The translations under genes were made by a program, and so were the position numbers. This document shows positions 36,809-49,200 of a stretch of 64,000 bases of DNA, one piece after another (the first letter of the stretch is position 1; every line of letters begins with the position of its first letter). The stretch spans positions 248,001-312,000 of the forward strand of contig JAUFSD010000008.1 in NCBI GenBank assembly GCA_033030425.1, given 5' to 3'. The stretch is from Verpa conica. Its lineage: Eukaryota; Ascomycota; Pezizomycetes; Pezizales; Morchellaceae. The notes beneath the pieces are model-generated. The model had not been told where the DNA came from. It did no database searches and worked only from the letters and a program-made list of their open reading frames with translations.

Positions 36809-38803
36809 ATTCTATTTGAGGATCATGTAGATCAGGGGACGGATGAATGATCAGACAGGTTTTTATGTACTTTTCAAATAAAGACATGCCACCGAGACTT
36901 GGAAAATACTAGCTAGCTAGTGTTGATCTATCACATGTGACTCTTTTATCAGAGCTTCTTATTATAAGGACTTGAAACTATGCCCACTAGAACGACTATC
37001 GCCAAGCAGGGCATACATATATGCCTTGGGCAAAGCGCCCAGCTCCCAGTATATTACCAGCCTTGCAAATAAATTAGTACCCTAGTCCATACTAGTATCC
37101 TATAGCGTTCTAAATATGACCCAACGAATTTTGTTATTCTAGGGATATCCTATATAGCTTATAAGTAAGAGCATTTGTATATTTCTTAGAGACTACCACC
37201 CTACACCTTCTGAGGAAGACGTTCTTTGGAATATTAAGTCTACTAGCCAGGTGAAAAATCGACACGAATGGTTGGTTGGGCCAAGACTCTGAGAAACAGT
37301 ACTGGATTAACTAGGAAACTTACGGACTTTAATGACGCTAAGAGTTTGAGGTTAAAAGTAGCGAAGTGACTAGCCTGTATAAGTAGTTCTATTTCAAAGG
37401 AAAGCGGGAAATTCCTCCTCGAGATAGTGAGTGGCGAAAACTACTGCTGTGAAAACCCCTCACTAGGATCTTCCAGTCACACTTTTTAAACGTCTTAGCG
37501 CGGTTATAGTCGTTCTCAGTTGATATCAGTTCAAGTAAGATATCCTCTAATAATGGTGGCTGTCCTAACATCACCCTCTATTATTGTATATATTTTTACT
37601 AGCCAAAGTGCTTAGCAATGTCTCATACCAACTATAACAGCTTCAAATATTCGAGACCAGGAGGCCTATTACAATATCAACGATTTGGAAACTGCTTTAA
37701 ACTGTATGTCATTGTGGTAGAAGGCGGCGAGAAACGGTGTATTTATGCTCGCTATCTAGCTTAGAAGACTCTGAGTTTATGTAATGGAGATTTAAAATAT
37801 AATCTAAGGACTTCTAGACTATGTATAGTTTACTGGAGGGATATGCACTTTTCAGCAAAGCTAAAAGCAAGAAAGGGTGGCTTATGTGGCTTAAGTGTTG
37901 ATTGGTCACCAGCATAGACTGTACGAACCAATTATCGGTACCAATCACCAATACTAATGTTATATGAATATATCACATATCAATTATTGCCCGCTTGCTA
38001 ATGTACTACGGGACTCGGGGTAGACCCGGGGAATTCAGGAATCAGCTATATTGTCTACATCATCTCACGTCAATACCCGTAGTACATATTTGCCAGCTCC
38101 TAAGTAGGGTAATGGCCAAGAGTGTGAAGATTTGTTAACTTCGTGTGGCGCGAACACACTTTCAATTATAATTGTTCTACCATGGCGAATCAAATGTGAA
38201 AATAGCCACACTACGGAACATATTACGCCCTACGTGCGACTCTCCATATATATAAGCGGGATTATGGTATTATTTCTCAGTTATATCTTCCCCTCTCCCA
38301 GGTAGGTTGATGTTATCGATACTGACTGATTCGTTTTTTTACATTAGAGATCGATCTCGACCGGAAGTTACGACCCGCATATGTGCATACTAAGGCTTGC
38401 ATATTCGTTGCCACCCCCGCCAACCTGCGTATATAAGACCCGCATATCAATACAAATATATATGAAAGTTTTACGATTTTCCTTTTTCTACCTATTATTC
38501 CGCAGGGAATGCGCAGGGTTCGCAGTTGTTTACCGAGCTTAAAGCTGCAGTTTATGCGGGGTAGGTTGTACATGTATTCTTTTACTCTCGTCTTCACCGG
38601 TCTATGTACGACGTGCACATCAATGCAAGTAACTGTATATGGATAGTATCACGGTGCTTTTCAACGCCCATCTCTCCAACTTTTTCTTGTGCAGGCTTTC
38701 AACTTGTTTAACTAACATCAATTAGAGATCTTAGCTTAAGACTACGATTTATACAAAATTTGTACATGCATCCCCCCTCACCTCTTCTAACCTACCCTCG
38801 CGC
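36809..38803. other. Gene-poor stretch with repeated ACGACC-type motifs
   Basis: No supported gene. Frames at 37389-37574 and 38313-38618 (minus) are short and unrecognised. Between 38361 and 38640 several variants of ACGACC(C/T)GCAT recur (see findings). Confidence 0.45.
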
Positions 38804-38818
38804 CCGTACGACCTGCGT
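38804..38818. repeat. Target-site duplication, left copy
   Basis: CCGTACGACCTGCGT, identical to 39186-39200 and abutting the inserted segment. Confidence 0.8.
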
Positions 38819-39185
38819 GTGTTGGAAAAGTGCAAGTTGAATGAGGAGGTTAGAGAGATGGCAAAGGAAGCACGGATAGAGACAAAAGATAGTCTTTTGT
38901 ATAGCCAGGAAGGGATAGAGTGGGGTATTAAATTCTATCAGGAATTTGTGAACAAAGGAGGGTTGGAGGAGGAAGAGCGGACAAATTGGCAAAATTGGGG
39001 ACAGGGAGATTTGGCGCGATGAGGAAAGGGAAAAGTGGGTTTTGCTGTGTGGAGTGTGTGTTAGTTTTGTGCTGTTTTTATTTCTTAGGTTTATTTTATG
39101 TTTGTGTGTGTGTGATTGAGCTGGAGGCTGGAGCGGAGGATTACCATAACCGAAAGGTTCATGTAATTAATGAGGGAAAAAAAAA
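38819..39185 (+). mobile_element. Retroposed 3' fragment with poly(A) and 15-bp TSD
   Basis: The 367-bp segment is bracketed by exact copies of CCGTACGACCTGCGT (38804-38818 and 39186-39200). It ends in nine A residues. Its first 204 nt are open (EKCKLNEEVREMAKEARIET..., then NKGGLEEEERTNWQNWGQGD, stop at 39022), followed by a T/G-rich 3' UTR-like part. This is the structure of a 5'-truncated LINE insertion, or of a retrocopied host mRNA. The tail type differs from the CAT-tailed LINE at 19.7 kb. Confidence 0.75.
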
Positions 39186-39200
39186 CCGTACGACCTGCGT
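39186..39200. repeat. Target-site duplication, right copy
   Basis: Second exact copy of the 15-bp sequence, directly after the poly(A) run. Confidence 0.8.
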
Positions 39201-39349
39201 AGGATCTGCGCGTTAGTGACGCTATTTTATAGATGAAATTGTGTTATATGCTGTTCTTTTCTTTTCCTCCTTCTCCCCGCCTTCACATGCGTCTCCTTCT
39301 CTCTCTTCATTCCCAATTACTCACACACATTCGGCCTTCCCAATGTTAG

Positions 39350-39357
39350 ATATAAGA
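39350..39357 (+). promoter_or_regulatory. TATA-like box of tyrosinase
   Basis: ATATAAGA lies 98 nt upstream of the ATG at 39455, and the leader between is C/A-rich as in many fungal genes. Confidence 0.4.
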
Positions 39358-39454
39358 GCCCCTAACCTCTATCAAACGGAAGATATCACTCACCACCAAA
39401 CTCCCCAGCCAAAGTCCATCACATCACAATCTTAGTCAAGACTCCTCACTCAAA

Positions 39455-42327
39455 ATGACAGACCCTACTCCAGATAACCCATTTCCTATCTTCGGTGCTG
39501 GTGTGCCAGGCGAACCACAACCTCGGCGCAATATCAATGATTTTGCTACAGTTGAAGATTATTCAAAGCAGTGGAATCTCTACTTACAGGCTATGATTAA
39601 TCTTCAGAAACACTCGGTTCCAAAGCCGGGTGATCCTACAGTACTTCAGGATATCAATCGTCCTCTAGGCTATTATCAGCTAGCAGGTAATTAATTTCAA
39701 GATTTCTTACTTTCTAGCAAGTATAATTTTCTCCTTAGCTAACTGAAAGCTGAAAACTACCAGGTATCCATGGGCTCCCTTTCATTAACTGGCTAGAGAA
39801 ACATCAGCCAAATGATAGGCCAGGAAATTATTGCACCCATGGAACGTACGTGTGATTGGAAACTTTATATAGATTTAAACCATGAAAACTGGACCATCGT
39901 ATACTAACGTAATCGCAAGATCTCTTTTCCTTACTTGGCATCGGCCTTATCTTCTCCTCTTGGAGGTTAGTCTAACCAGATATTTTTATTCTGACCTCCA
40001 AAATAAAGCTAAAATACTCAATCTATCCACATAGCAATGCCTTGTTGATGAAGCTGTGAGGGTGGCTGAAACGTTCCACTCAGATGTTAGGGAAGACTAC
40101 AAGGCAGAGGCGCAGAAAATCAGACTTCCGTAAGCTTAGATAATTATCTCTGAGTATTCCTAGGATCTAGTGCACTGACAGTGACAGATACTGGGACTGG
40201 GCTACAAATTCAGATGTACCAGAACCTCTGAGGAATCGAGAGACAACTATCTCACTTCCATCGGAAGAATCAGGGACCCCAACAACGAAAACTATCAATA
40301 ATCCTTTATATTCATATAAGTTTGAAAGCTCAGAACGCCGCAGTAGGGACTTTGCGGTTCTTAATCTCCAGAGCGATACTGCAGTTGTATGTTACTCGCC
40401 CTAAAGCCTAGTCTCTTATCGAACTTTACTGATCTAACTCTAGCTTACAACATTTGACGAAACCAAACGTTGTCCTGACGCATGGGGATATAGTCGCCCC
40501 GAGGTTGTGGATAGACAACTTAGAGGGCCTATAAAACCTATAGACCGCCTTCCAACAAAGTGAGCAATCCTGATATAGATATTATGTTTTAAAATTGCTA
40601 AAGGAGTTATAGTTTTCGAGATGGCATATACAAATTACTTATGACTGTGAATGAGTATGGTCCTTTTAGCAATACCGGCTGGGCAAAGGAACAGACTCCT
40701 ATTGTTACAGGTCATATATCGCTTGAGAACTATCATAATGCAGTCCACAGTAAGTCTCCAGTTATTTGTCTTTACTAGAACCGGTAGTCCGAAATACAGC
40801 AACACTGACCCACCAACCAAAACCCTAGATTATATTGGCACTGATTATAGTATTGCCAATCCTATTACCGGTCATATGAGTGAGGTTGCGATTTCTGGGT
40901 TTGACCCTATCTTTTGGTAGGTCGTGCATTCGCTAGAATAACACTAAGGCAACCATAGCAAGGAATTTTCAGCCCTTACTAACGGTCAAAACAGGTTCCA
41001 GTAAGTCTATAGGTCCTACCGGAGAACTATAGAAGTTTTTCTAGTCACTGACCCCAGGAATTCTTATTAACATAGCCATGCAAATATTGACCGTCTATAT
41101 GCATTGTGGCAGTCTATTCACTATAAAGCGGAGTTCAAGGGACAAAAATCAGAAATTAATCGGCTTCCTGAACCCCCCTCACTCTTACAAGACGATGTCA
41201 GTACACCTTTGAGGCCATTTTATTTCGACAAGGACAATGTATGGACGAGTAAAGACGTCCAAAAGTCTGAATCTAGAGATCCATCGTATGTATTACCTTT
41301 CATGGAGTATATATAGAGGCCCTCATACTTTATGTATTTCTTGAGATCCAGTTGAACATCTTCCCCTATACTCTCTCCCCTAATTGATGCTTCTACGATC
41401 TCTCCAAAACAGCTACTCTGAATATAGCTAACATTACCAGAGTTTTTGATCTAAACTATACTTATCCCGAGATTTTGTTCAGACCTACAAACTCGAGTGA
41501 ACAACGCAAGCTTAGACGATCGGTTATTAACCAAGTTAGGGCCTTATATGGCCCTACATATAGAGATTTCCAACACTATAGTGATGAACCTAGATACGGA
41601 GTAGATCTCGGTGGTAATATACCCAATACCTCGTATACCTACCCACAGCTGCTTAATATTAAATAGTTGGTGGAAAATACCGGCACGAGTGGATTGTGCA
41701 CCTCCGGGTTAAGAAATACCTTGTGAAAGGGAACTTTATAATATTTTTCTTTCTTGGCAGACCCGACGCCGAACCTCACAAGTGGGTCACGAACCCAAAT
41801 CTTGTAGGCTCGTTCCACACATTCAAAAGCAACACCGATTATTGCGCCAACTGCTTGAGCCAAGAGGAAGCTGATGCAGTGATGTCTGGTGGTGTTGACT
41901 TGACCAACGCACTTTATAACAGGCTACAGGAAAGCCACCCAGATATACCTCTGAATAACGAGAAGAGGGTCAAGGACTGGCTAGCGAAAAACTTGGAGTG
42001 GAGAATTCTCAAGGTATAATTAATTTCACCTCGCAACACCCACTCCTAAGACACTGCGAAACACCCAGCATGATTTGATTGTTAACAAACATCATATAGG
42101 ATGACGGAAAGGAGCTTCAGCTCGGAGAAATTAGAGGAAACTCGAAGAACCTCAAAGTAAACGTGGACAGCTATGGGATGGCATATATTTCAGATATGGG
42201 GCGCGATGGTGAGCCTGAGGACGACGACGACATTCTAGACAAAATCGGTGGGGTTTATGAGCCACATAAACATTTAAAAGGGGCTATACCCGACGATCTG
42301 AGAACTACTGAAATAACTGTTCGTTAG
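39455..42327 (+). CDS. Tyrosinase (type-3 copper polyphenol oxidase)
   Basis: Thirteen exons join in frame to 652 residues: 39455-39686, 39764-39845, 39920-39965, 40035-40129, 40188-40386, 40444-40559, 40613-40749, 40829-40916, 40995-41000, 41076-41285, 41441-41613, 41667-42013, 42100-42327. Copper A ligands appear in IHGLPFINW (His80), CTHGTSLFLTWHRPYLLLLE (His103, His112); the Cys-Thr-His suggests the thioether bridge of fungal enzymes. YWDWA follows at 153-157. Copper B is HNAVH (His298, His302) and FDPIFWFHHANIDR (His334-335). After the core come the YTYPE motif and a C-terminal domain ending in an acidic DDDD tail, which in relatives shields the site until cleaved. It oxidises monophenols and diphenols to quinones for melanin. 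There is no signal peptide, so it is probably cytosolic. Exon 9 is only 6 nt. Confidence 0.92.
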
Positions 42328-43623
42328 TAGGCCAATAACGGAATTATTGTTAGAGGAAGACCTGGGCAGACGTTGGGCATTATTATTGAACTCTTAAGCT
42401 TCGGGCACATGCTCCTATCCTCTTCTTTCTTCATAATCATTACTGCTCTTTTTCTATTTCCTGTTGATGTGGCCTTTGAGTACTCTGAAATTATGACTAG
42501 AGACTACATATATCTAGGAACATTAAGGGCTGTGGAGGACACATACTAGCTTTTATTTTAATTGAATTGACGCAGTAACGAATTCATATTACACATTCAA
42601 CAAGAGAGGATAGAGCACTCTATCTGTAAAGCGAATTTTTAATTTCGATATATACCTGATATACTAAGCTTTACTGCTATGTAGCTATTATATTACTCCC
42701 CGACTCTCACTATCAAGGCTATTGTAATTCCTATAAGAATTATAAAAAAACCTGACAAAAAATATAATAGAAAGCTCTAAAGTGGTCTATACGGCATCCA
42801 CCTTCTTACCCGATTAACTCTTCCCCTTACTTCGATCATTAACTGGCATACTCTTCCACACCTGACCTTCTCCTAATGACCCTAGTCTCCCAGCGCGAAC
42901 CATAAGTAGTATTCGTGTCCGGTGTCGTCATCATAGCAGGCCTAAAAACACACCTACATTGCCCTACTACTACTCAAGAGAAATGTTTCACGATTAGATT
43001 CTTATTCTAGAAACCTGGAGAGAAAATGTTTTAGCGTCCTCTTTAGAACACTCCTCATGCTGACAAATCAACTCTAAGTCTTTAACACTAGATCACCCGC
43101 AGAGCCTCAGCCCAGCATATTTTCCGGAGTAACCTTAACCCACAGCCTGACGTCACCTACTGGGCAACACAAATAAGCCCTACCAAGTTCACAAAACCGG
43201 GAGCGGTACAACAATGTGCTCCGGAGAGAGTAGTTTAGGGCCGCTGCCATACATAAGGTGGAGGAGGATCCACATCCAAAGCTTGGTGAGCAGGGAAATA
43301 CTGCAGAAGTATCGGTACGGCTAGAAACACTAATGACCAAGCCAGGACCTAGAGGGTGATCCTGATCGTGGTCAAGCCAGTTGACATCACCAATAAATTC
43401 GCGAATTCTGACGTCACGTCTACGCACTCGCCGGTCAACGATCAAACAGACAGTACTCTAAATGAATAATATAAAGAACCCCAGATCTCCCCCCACAATT
43501 ACAGTCCCCATTCTACACGAATACAAAGACACAATCACAGAAGAAACTATACACGCAAATTCACCAAGAATAATATTCTTTTTTTCAAACTTATAATATC
43601 TACAACGATTACAAACTCAAACC
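42328..43623. other. Intergenic region
   Basis: No gene supported. A 112-codon minus-strand frame at 43107-43445 lacks a recognisable domain. The last 200 bases should hold the promoter of the LEA-like gene; C/A-rich leader DNA is visible from about 43480. Confidence 0.45.
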
Positions 43624-44148
43624 ATGTCTTCAATTCTCCGTACCTCAGCTCTCCGTACTTCTACTATCATCTCTCGAACCACTCCCTCGGTTGCCAGGCC
43701 TCTGAGCACCTCCCCGTTCCTCTACAAGACCGTATCCGAGACCGTCAAAGACGCTGCCAAGGTTATTGATCAGACTGCAGCCAATGCTGCAATCAAGGGT
43801 CTTGAGGCTGCCGAGACTGTTACCGAGAAGACAAAGCAAACTGTCGGGTCAACCACCGGTACTGTGAGCGAACAAGCATCCCAAGTAGCAGGAAAGGCAA
43901 AGAAGGCGGGTGGAGAAGCTGCTGGAACAGCACAGGAGTATGCTGGACAGGCTTCTGGAAAGGCACAGGAGTACGCTGGACAGGCTTCTGGCAAGGCGCA
44001 GGAGATGAGTGGACGGGCTACTGGAACGGCGAACGAGTATAGTGGGAGTGCGAAGGGGACTAAAGAGGAGTTGAAGGGCACTGTGAAGGGGAAGGCAAAT
44101 GAGATGGCAGGACAAGCGAAGGGTGCTTACAATGAGACAGCCAGATAG
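43624..44148 (+). CDS. Mitochondrial LEA-like (group 3) stress protein
   Basis: A single exon encodes 174 residues. The first 35 are a classic mitochondrial presequence (MSSILRTSALRTSTIISRTT), with a possible cleavage near LSTSPF. The remainder is Ala/Gly/Lys/Glu-rich and lacks Cys and Trp. It is built from 11-residue units such as AQEYAGQASGK, repeated exactly twice and then with variation to KGKANEMAGQAKG. This matches group-3 late-embryogenesis-abundant proteins, which are disordered in water and form helices that protect membranes or proteins during drying. The end resembles the CsbD-like K-G-x-x-x-E-x-x-G-x-x-K pattern. It is likely induced by stress. Confidence 0.8.
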   Translation: MSSILRTSALRTSTIISRTTPSVARPLSTSPFLYKTVSETVKDAAKVIDQTAANAAIKGLEAAETVTEKTKQTVGSTTGTVSEQASQVAGKAKKAGGEAAGTAQEYAGQASGKAQEYAGQASGKAQEMSGRATGTANEYSGSAKGTKEELKGTVKGKANEMAGQAKGAYNETAR

Positions 44149-44773
44149 AGGGGTTTCTATTTCTATTTTTCCTTTTTTTCTTTCATTTTTTTTGGGAATG
44201 GGATTGTAAATTGCAGTGAGATGTATTTTGTAGCATAGTACTATATATCAAGCATCTATCATTATTATATCATTATCTTTTACCCTCGGTTTAGTTGTGA
44301 TTACGAGGACTCTCTGTATTCAAGCGTTTGCCGGGTCAGCTTACTCTACAGGATAATGATTATTGAATTCAAGAGCGCCACCGATATGCATCGTATGCAT
44401 ATGTGCATAGGTAAAGGAAATTGATTTACAACAACGCTACACGTATAGATCCAGTGAAATTGTGATTTATAGTCTTATAAACAAAGACTTGACTTAGAAA
44501 TTATTATTAGCCGTTTAGGAATAGACTTTCTCATTATACATTTTAATTCGCACAAGAGATAAATCACCCAAAAATCCCACATCTACTAACCAGGTACGAA
44601 CCCTAACCCTACAGGTTTGAACTCGTAACGCCCTGTGTGGCAACCAATCAAGGTTCAGCCACAGCCACAGCCGGTGACGACGCTGGCTCAGCTCGCCGGA
44701 CCTTCGAGTATAATAATAATGATTCTCACCTCCACTCTTTCTTTCTCGCTCCTCAAGCTTGAGTTAATTTGCT
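44149..44773. other. Intergenic region
   Basis: AT-rich, with a T-rich 3' flank of the LEA gene (44160-44190) and a pyrimidine tract near 44735-44755 ahead of the next start codon. Two telomere-like CCCTAA units at 44590-44602 are too few to mean anything. Confidence 0.45.
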
Positions 44774-46262
44774 ATGGATATTGAAACTATGCCGCCGATA
44801 CAGGCTAACTCGTTGTCGACGATTATACAGCTGGCGGATAACCCGCCAATGTATGTGAATCCTACGGCACCAGTGATGCCGTCGCTAATTCTCTATATCG
44901 TGAGAGTACCTGGGAGTCAAGGTTAGTTTTTTGCACTCTTACTCGTTGTCTTGGGCTTAACCGGTAAGACGTTGGGTTATGCATGTATCATTGTTGAGAC
45001 GTCCTGGCAGCCTTTAACGTCAGCCCCAATAGCCTTCAAGCGTCATGTACTCACTAATATATTGTTTAATACAGATCTTTTCCTCACAACACTTCACCCT
45101 CTAGCCTCTACTGTAACAGCAGAGGATATCAATGCTTGTATTTACTACATCCACATCCACCCCTCCGGAAATCTTCCACAACCTAGCCATCTCGCTCCAC
45201 GCCCAACATCCCACCGCCGATGGTCATCCCAAAGCCTTCGCTCACCACGATGGCACAAGACAGTTTCTGCCCTTCCAACAATGACGATTGTGCGCCGAGA
45301 CCCAGCCAGTGGGGCACAGTGGAATGTTGCCAAAGTTAGCCAAATGCCTCCGGCATCTAATCCTAATGCTACAAGTCAGGACACGAACGACCGTATCATG
45401 TTGGAAATAACAGCATCTGGGTACGAAAAGTTTCTTCCTCCAAAAAGACCGCCATACCATCCTCCACCATCTTCGTTTGGGACTATGGCTGCTGATGGCC
45501 CTGATCTAGCGTGGAAGGATTTTGCGTATAGGTCTGAGGAGGAAGAACGGGCAGCATGGGAAGCACGCCGGAGAGAGCAACTGAGGACTGATAGCAGCCA
45601 GTTTGGTATGAACGATTGGATGATTGATGATCAACCATTAGATGAGGAGCCAGAGCGGGTTTTCAGAAGAGAGATGTCACTCGAGGGTGTAGGATTCTGG
45701 AGCAGAGTCAAGGGTATGGGGCATCATCGGAAAGCTAAGAGCCATGATGGGGGTAGTGGGAACGATGAAAAGCCAAAGAAAGAGAAGGTAAAAAAGCGAG
45801 GCTACGTCTTTGAGGCCCTCTGGGGAGCAAGTACGAATGAAGGAACAGGGAAATGTGGGTTTAAAGATGAAGCGGCTGGGAAGTTTCTGAAGGTATTTTG
45901 CCACCTCCTCAACCTCGAACTATGAGTATACTGACTATCAACAGTGCAAATACTACCCACCAGCCATCAACTCAATACCTCAGAGATCATCACTCTTGTC
46001 AGTAATTGAATTCAAGCCACCATCTACAACGGTCCTCTCTTCTTCTTCCAGTCGCTCTCGGGCTTCAAGCCCTTCAACAGACATCAACTCAGCAGCTCCA
46101 GATGTAATCGTGTCATCTAAGTCGAAGCTTGGAATGCTTGTGCTACATAGTGATGGGCAGTATATGATGGATTTACTGGTCTCAGCGAACATGGCAGTGT
46201 TCTGGAGGCGATGGGAAAGCTGGGCGGCAGAGAGGTCTGCCTTGGGAGCGGCAGGCAGATGA
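44774..46262 (+). CDS. Conserved fungal protein of unknown function
   Basis: Three exons (44774-44921, 45075-45892, 45945-46262; introns 153 and 52 nt) give 427 residues. The N-terminal block, NPPMYVNPTAPVMPSLILY followed by IVRVPGSQDLFLTT, is a motif I associate with uncharacterised proteins of filamentous ascomycetes. The middle is Pro/Ser-rich and disordered. It is followed by WKDFAYRSEEEERAAWEARR, an acidic segment (DDQPLDEEPE) and a Lys-rich segment (KPKKEKVKKR). The C-terminal exon carries SVIEFKPPSTTV and a hydrophobic helix (MLVLHSDGQYMMDLLVSANM). I see no catalytic motif. The start at 44774 is the first ATG after a pyrimidine tract. Confidence 0.75.
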
Positions 46263-49200
46263 CATACTTTTAGAAACGATGAAATATGTACGAATGATGG
46301 AGGACTGGCGTTTTGGAGCGTGGAGATAGAAAGTATAGTATTTTGAGTTATTATTTTGTTCTGTTTGTTATGATACCTATGAAGTGTATTTTCTACGATT
46401 TGAAAGACACGTGTTTCTACCCTTTTTCCCAGTGGTAGTGTAAGTACTAGATGGCGGCCTTGTGTAATCTGACTTAGTCCTCACAGATAGTGTTCGCCCC
46501 GGAATTGTCTAGGATGGAGAACCGGACACTATGGGGAATCCCTGCAAGATACCTGGACTTCGCACATTCAAAAAATGCCTGACGTTTCATCAGTATCTTT
46601 CACCTATGAATTAACGAGGATTTTCCCTATAAAACAACCTTTACTCGTAATAAAGGTTACTAGGTATACGTACCCCGTATACGTATAGCCCTCTAGGCAT
46701 ATTTCTTTTCCCAGTTCTTACAAACTCTCCACGAAGTTTACCCTCTTTCTCATACCTTGTCCTATATCTTGAGGGTATTATTTTGACCCCTTTATTGGCT
46801 CGGGGAGCATAGATCCGCTAGTATCTACAGCACCCAGGGATCACCATGTAGCATTCGGCGTTATATCCTAGGATTTATTCCTGTCGTCAGCACTTAAAAT
46901 CCGCAGAACTTGGCGCAGCTTTAGCTATTAGGCCATATGATCTCTTAAAGCCCTTTGTCTCCTATGCTGTGCACGGACCTTTTCCAGTTTACGAAGAGGT
47001 CTCGAGCTGGCCTTGCGCAAGCGCTATTGAACAGCGGGGTGGGGTATGTAAACTATCATTGGCAATAATCACCCACTTAGCCTGCCTGCCTATCAGTGGC
47101 GCATACATACGGACGAACAAAGATCCGTATACCAAGGCTCTAGAAACTAGAGGTAATTCCGACAAGCCCTGGTTTATTGATACTCCCCAAACGCCGCAGG
47201 AACTCAAAACAAGCCATGGCTAGTCTTGGCCAATCAGGCTCTTGTGGCAATAATGACAGTTCCCAACTGGTTAAAAAAACTAACCCGGATCCCAGAATTC
47301 CCCATGACTATGTTATTGTGGAGTACTCTAACGTAGAAGACAAGGCTATCTGTCTCATAAATGGTCACTCGGTGACGTTAACTAGATGTTTTCATGTGTT
47401 GTAGCTAGATCTATCTAAAAGACAGTCGCCTTAATATTTTATTCTCTTCTACTGGTAGTAGGTATGAGATTGGGTCGGGGCGAAGTTGGCAGGGCAAACA
47501 TATGCTAGCTATTCTGTTGGCTAATAGTCACTAGAGGTATTAGTGACTCTAACTTTGTAAGGACTAAGTATTGACTCATGAAAGGTGATGGAAGGTTAAT
47601 TCTGGTGAAGAAGCTAGGAGAATATTCCACTTATCTGATCTAGGACGCCGTGGCGGCGAGGACTAATGGCCTTGTGCGCTGGCTGTCACATAATAAGATT
47701 AGGCAACAGTGAACAGCACAAGCTAGATTTCAATAGCGTAGCAATATAACTACATGTATTGAAGGGCTTGTAGTAGCTGCCGCCTTGAAACAGAAACGAC
47801 AATACTTGTGATAATCGTAGCTCATGAATAATCACTCGTTTAAACCCAACAGTTCATCATACAAAAATATTATTATTTTAGAAATTCCCACAGCTTCTGG
47901 TTACATACACAAAAACTATTTATATATCTATTTCATCGACGGCCCATCATCGTCAATGCCAGCTCAACATAGGCCGAATCGGCGCTAGTATGTTGGTGGC
48001 GCCCTAACGCACGAACCACATCTCACCCAATTGGTGGGGGAGGACATGTATGTATCACTCAGCTCGCTAAACCAGGTTAACGGTACCATACAAGAACTTG
48101 GCTCCCTAAAATGCTAGTGAAAGAGGGTGTGCAGATCGGGTGGCTAGTGAGTGGCTTTGATATCATTGGTTATCCACACTGCATATTTGCCCCATATTGG
48201 GCTTAGATACTCTGTTCGGTGAATTTCAGCATTCCTGGAGTTAAATCCGAGCCCTCCTTTCGTATCTATTGGCATAGGGAGGGGGGTGAAGCTGGGACGG
48301 CTAGGGTATCAGCTAGAGGTATTTTACACCTAAGCTATCGTGGCTGAGTATAGATGTTTCAATTCCCCCTTGGTAAGCTTGTACTTTAGAGTTTAGAGTG
48401 TTGGGAATTCAGGGGAGGTCACATGCACTCTCTTGTTTCATAAATCATCACTCGGGTAGCTACGTCCACTAGAATGGCCTTCTAAACGTACTTACCCACG
48501 TTATCTTAAATAGCATTAACCTTTACAGGAAGTTAGAGCAGTCGGATTTCTGGGAGATTACTAACTCATGTGGCTGAGTGTGTTGGGAGATTCATTATAC
48601 ACTTGGAGATATAGAACCTCGGCAAGAAATTGGAAAGAAGGGACAGGTATAGTCATAGAGCTTTTGCGCGTGCGCGTGTGGCTATCGGCCGGAGGATATG
48701 AGTCAGTTAGCCACCTACGCTGGTGCAATGATATAGCGACGAGTTACCCATTCTATGAAATTATTGTGAGACCTGTACCATCTCCATACCACTCGATGCG
48801 AGTACAGCTGGCATCAATAGTCACAGTATCCTAGACATTTTTTTGACGAAGGCCACTGCCACAGTGCTCGACGGTTTTTTGATCGAATACAGATAGAGTG
48901 TTAGTTGGGCTCATGTACTGCGGCCGGTATTGCATACTGGTACCTTAATTGCGGCGCGTGTAAATCTTAATTTCAAATCCTCTATAGACGTTCATCACCT
49001 GGAACGAAACATATATCAAGTGACTGAATTCTAACATTGTCGGTAAGAAGTACCTGAGATATAAGTGGCAAAGTGCGGCGAGAGTACATAGATATCTTTA
49101 GAGTTTATGAGGCTACTGGAACGTTTACCAATTACCTTCTTGTTATCTTTTTTTTACAGCTACAATATTGTGAACTCTTGCCTATGCTAACAAGGCTTAG

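Noticed and set aside
40760..40828. Alternative reading of tyrosinase intron 7 ending at 40787
   Set aside because: It breaks the reading frame; the acceptor at 40828 restores HNAVHN-YIGTDYS in phase.
44590..44602. Telomere-like CCCTAACCCTA sequence (also near 34460)
   Set aside because: Only about two units each; too short to be an interstitial telomere.
47177..47404. 75-codon frame resembling a small protein
   Set aside because: Isolated within decayed DNA, with no promoter-like tract or recognisable motif.
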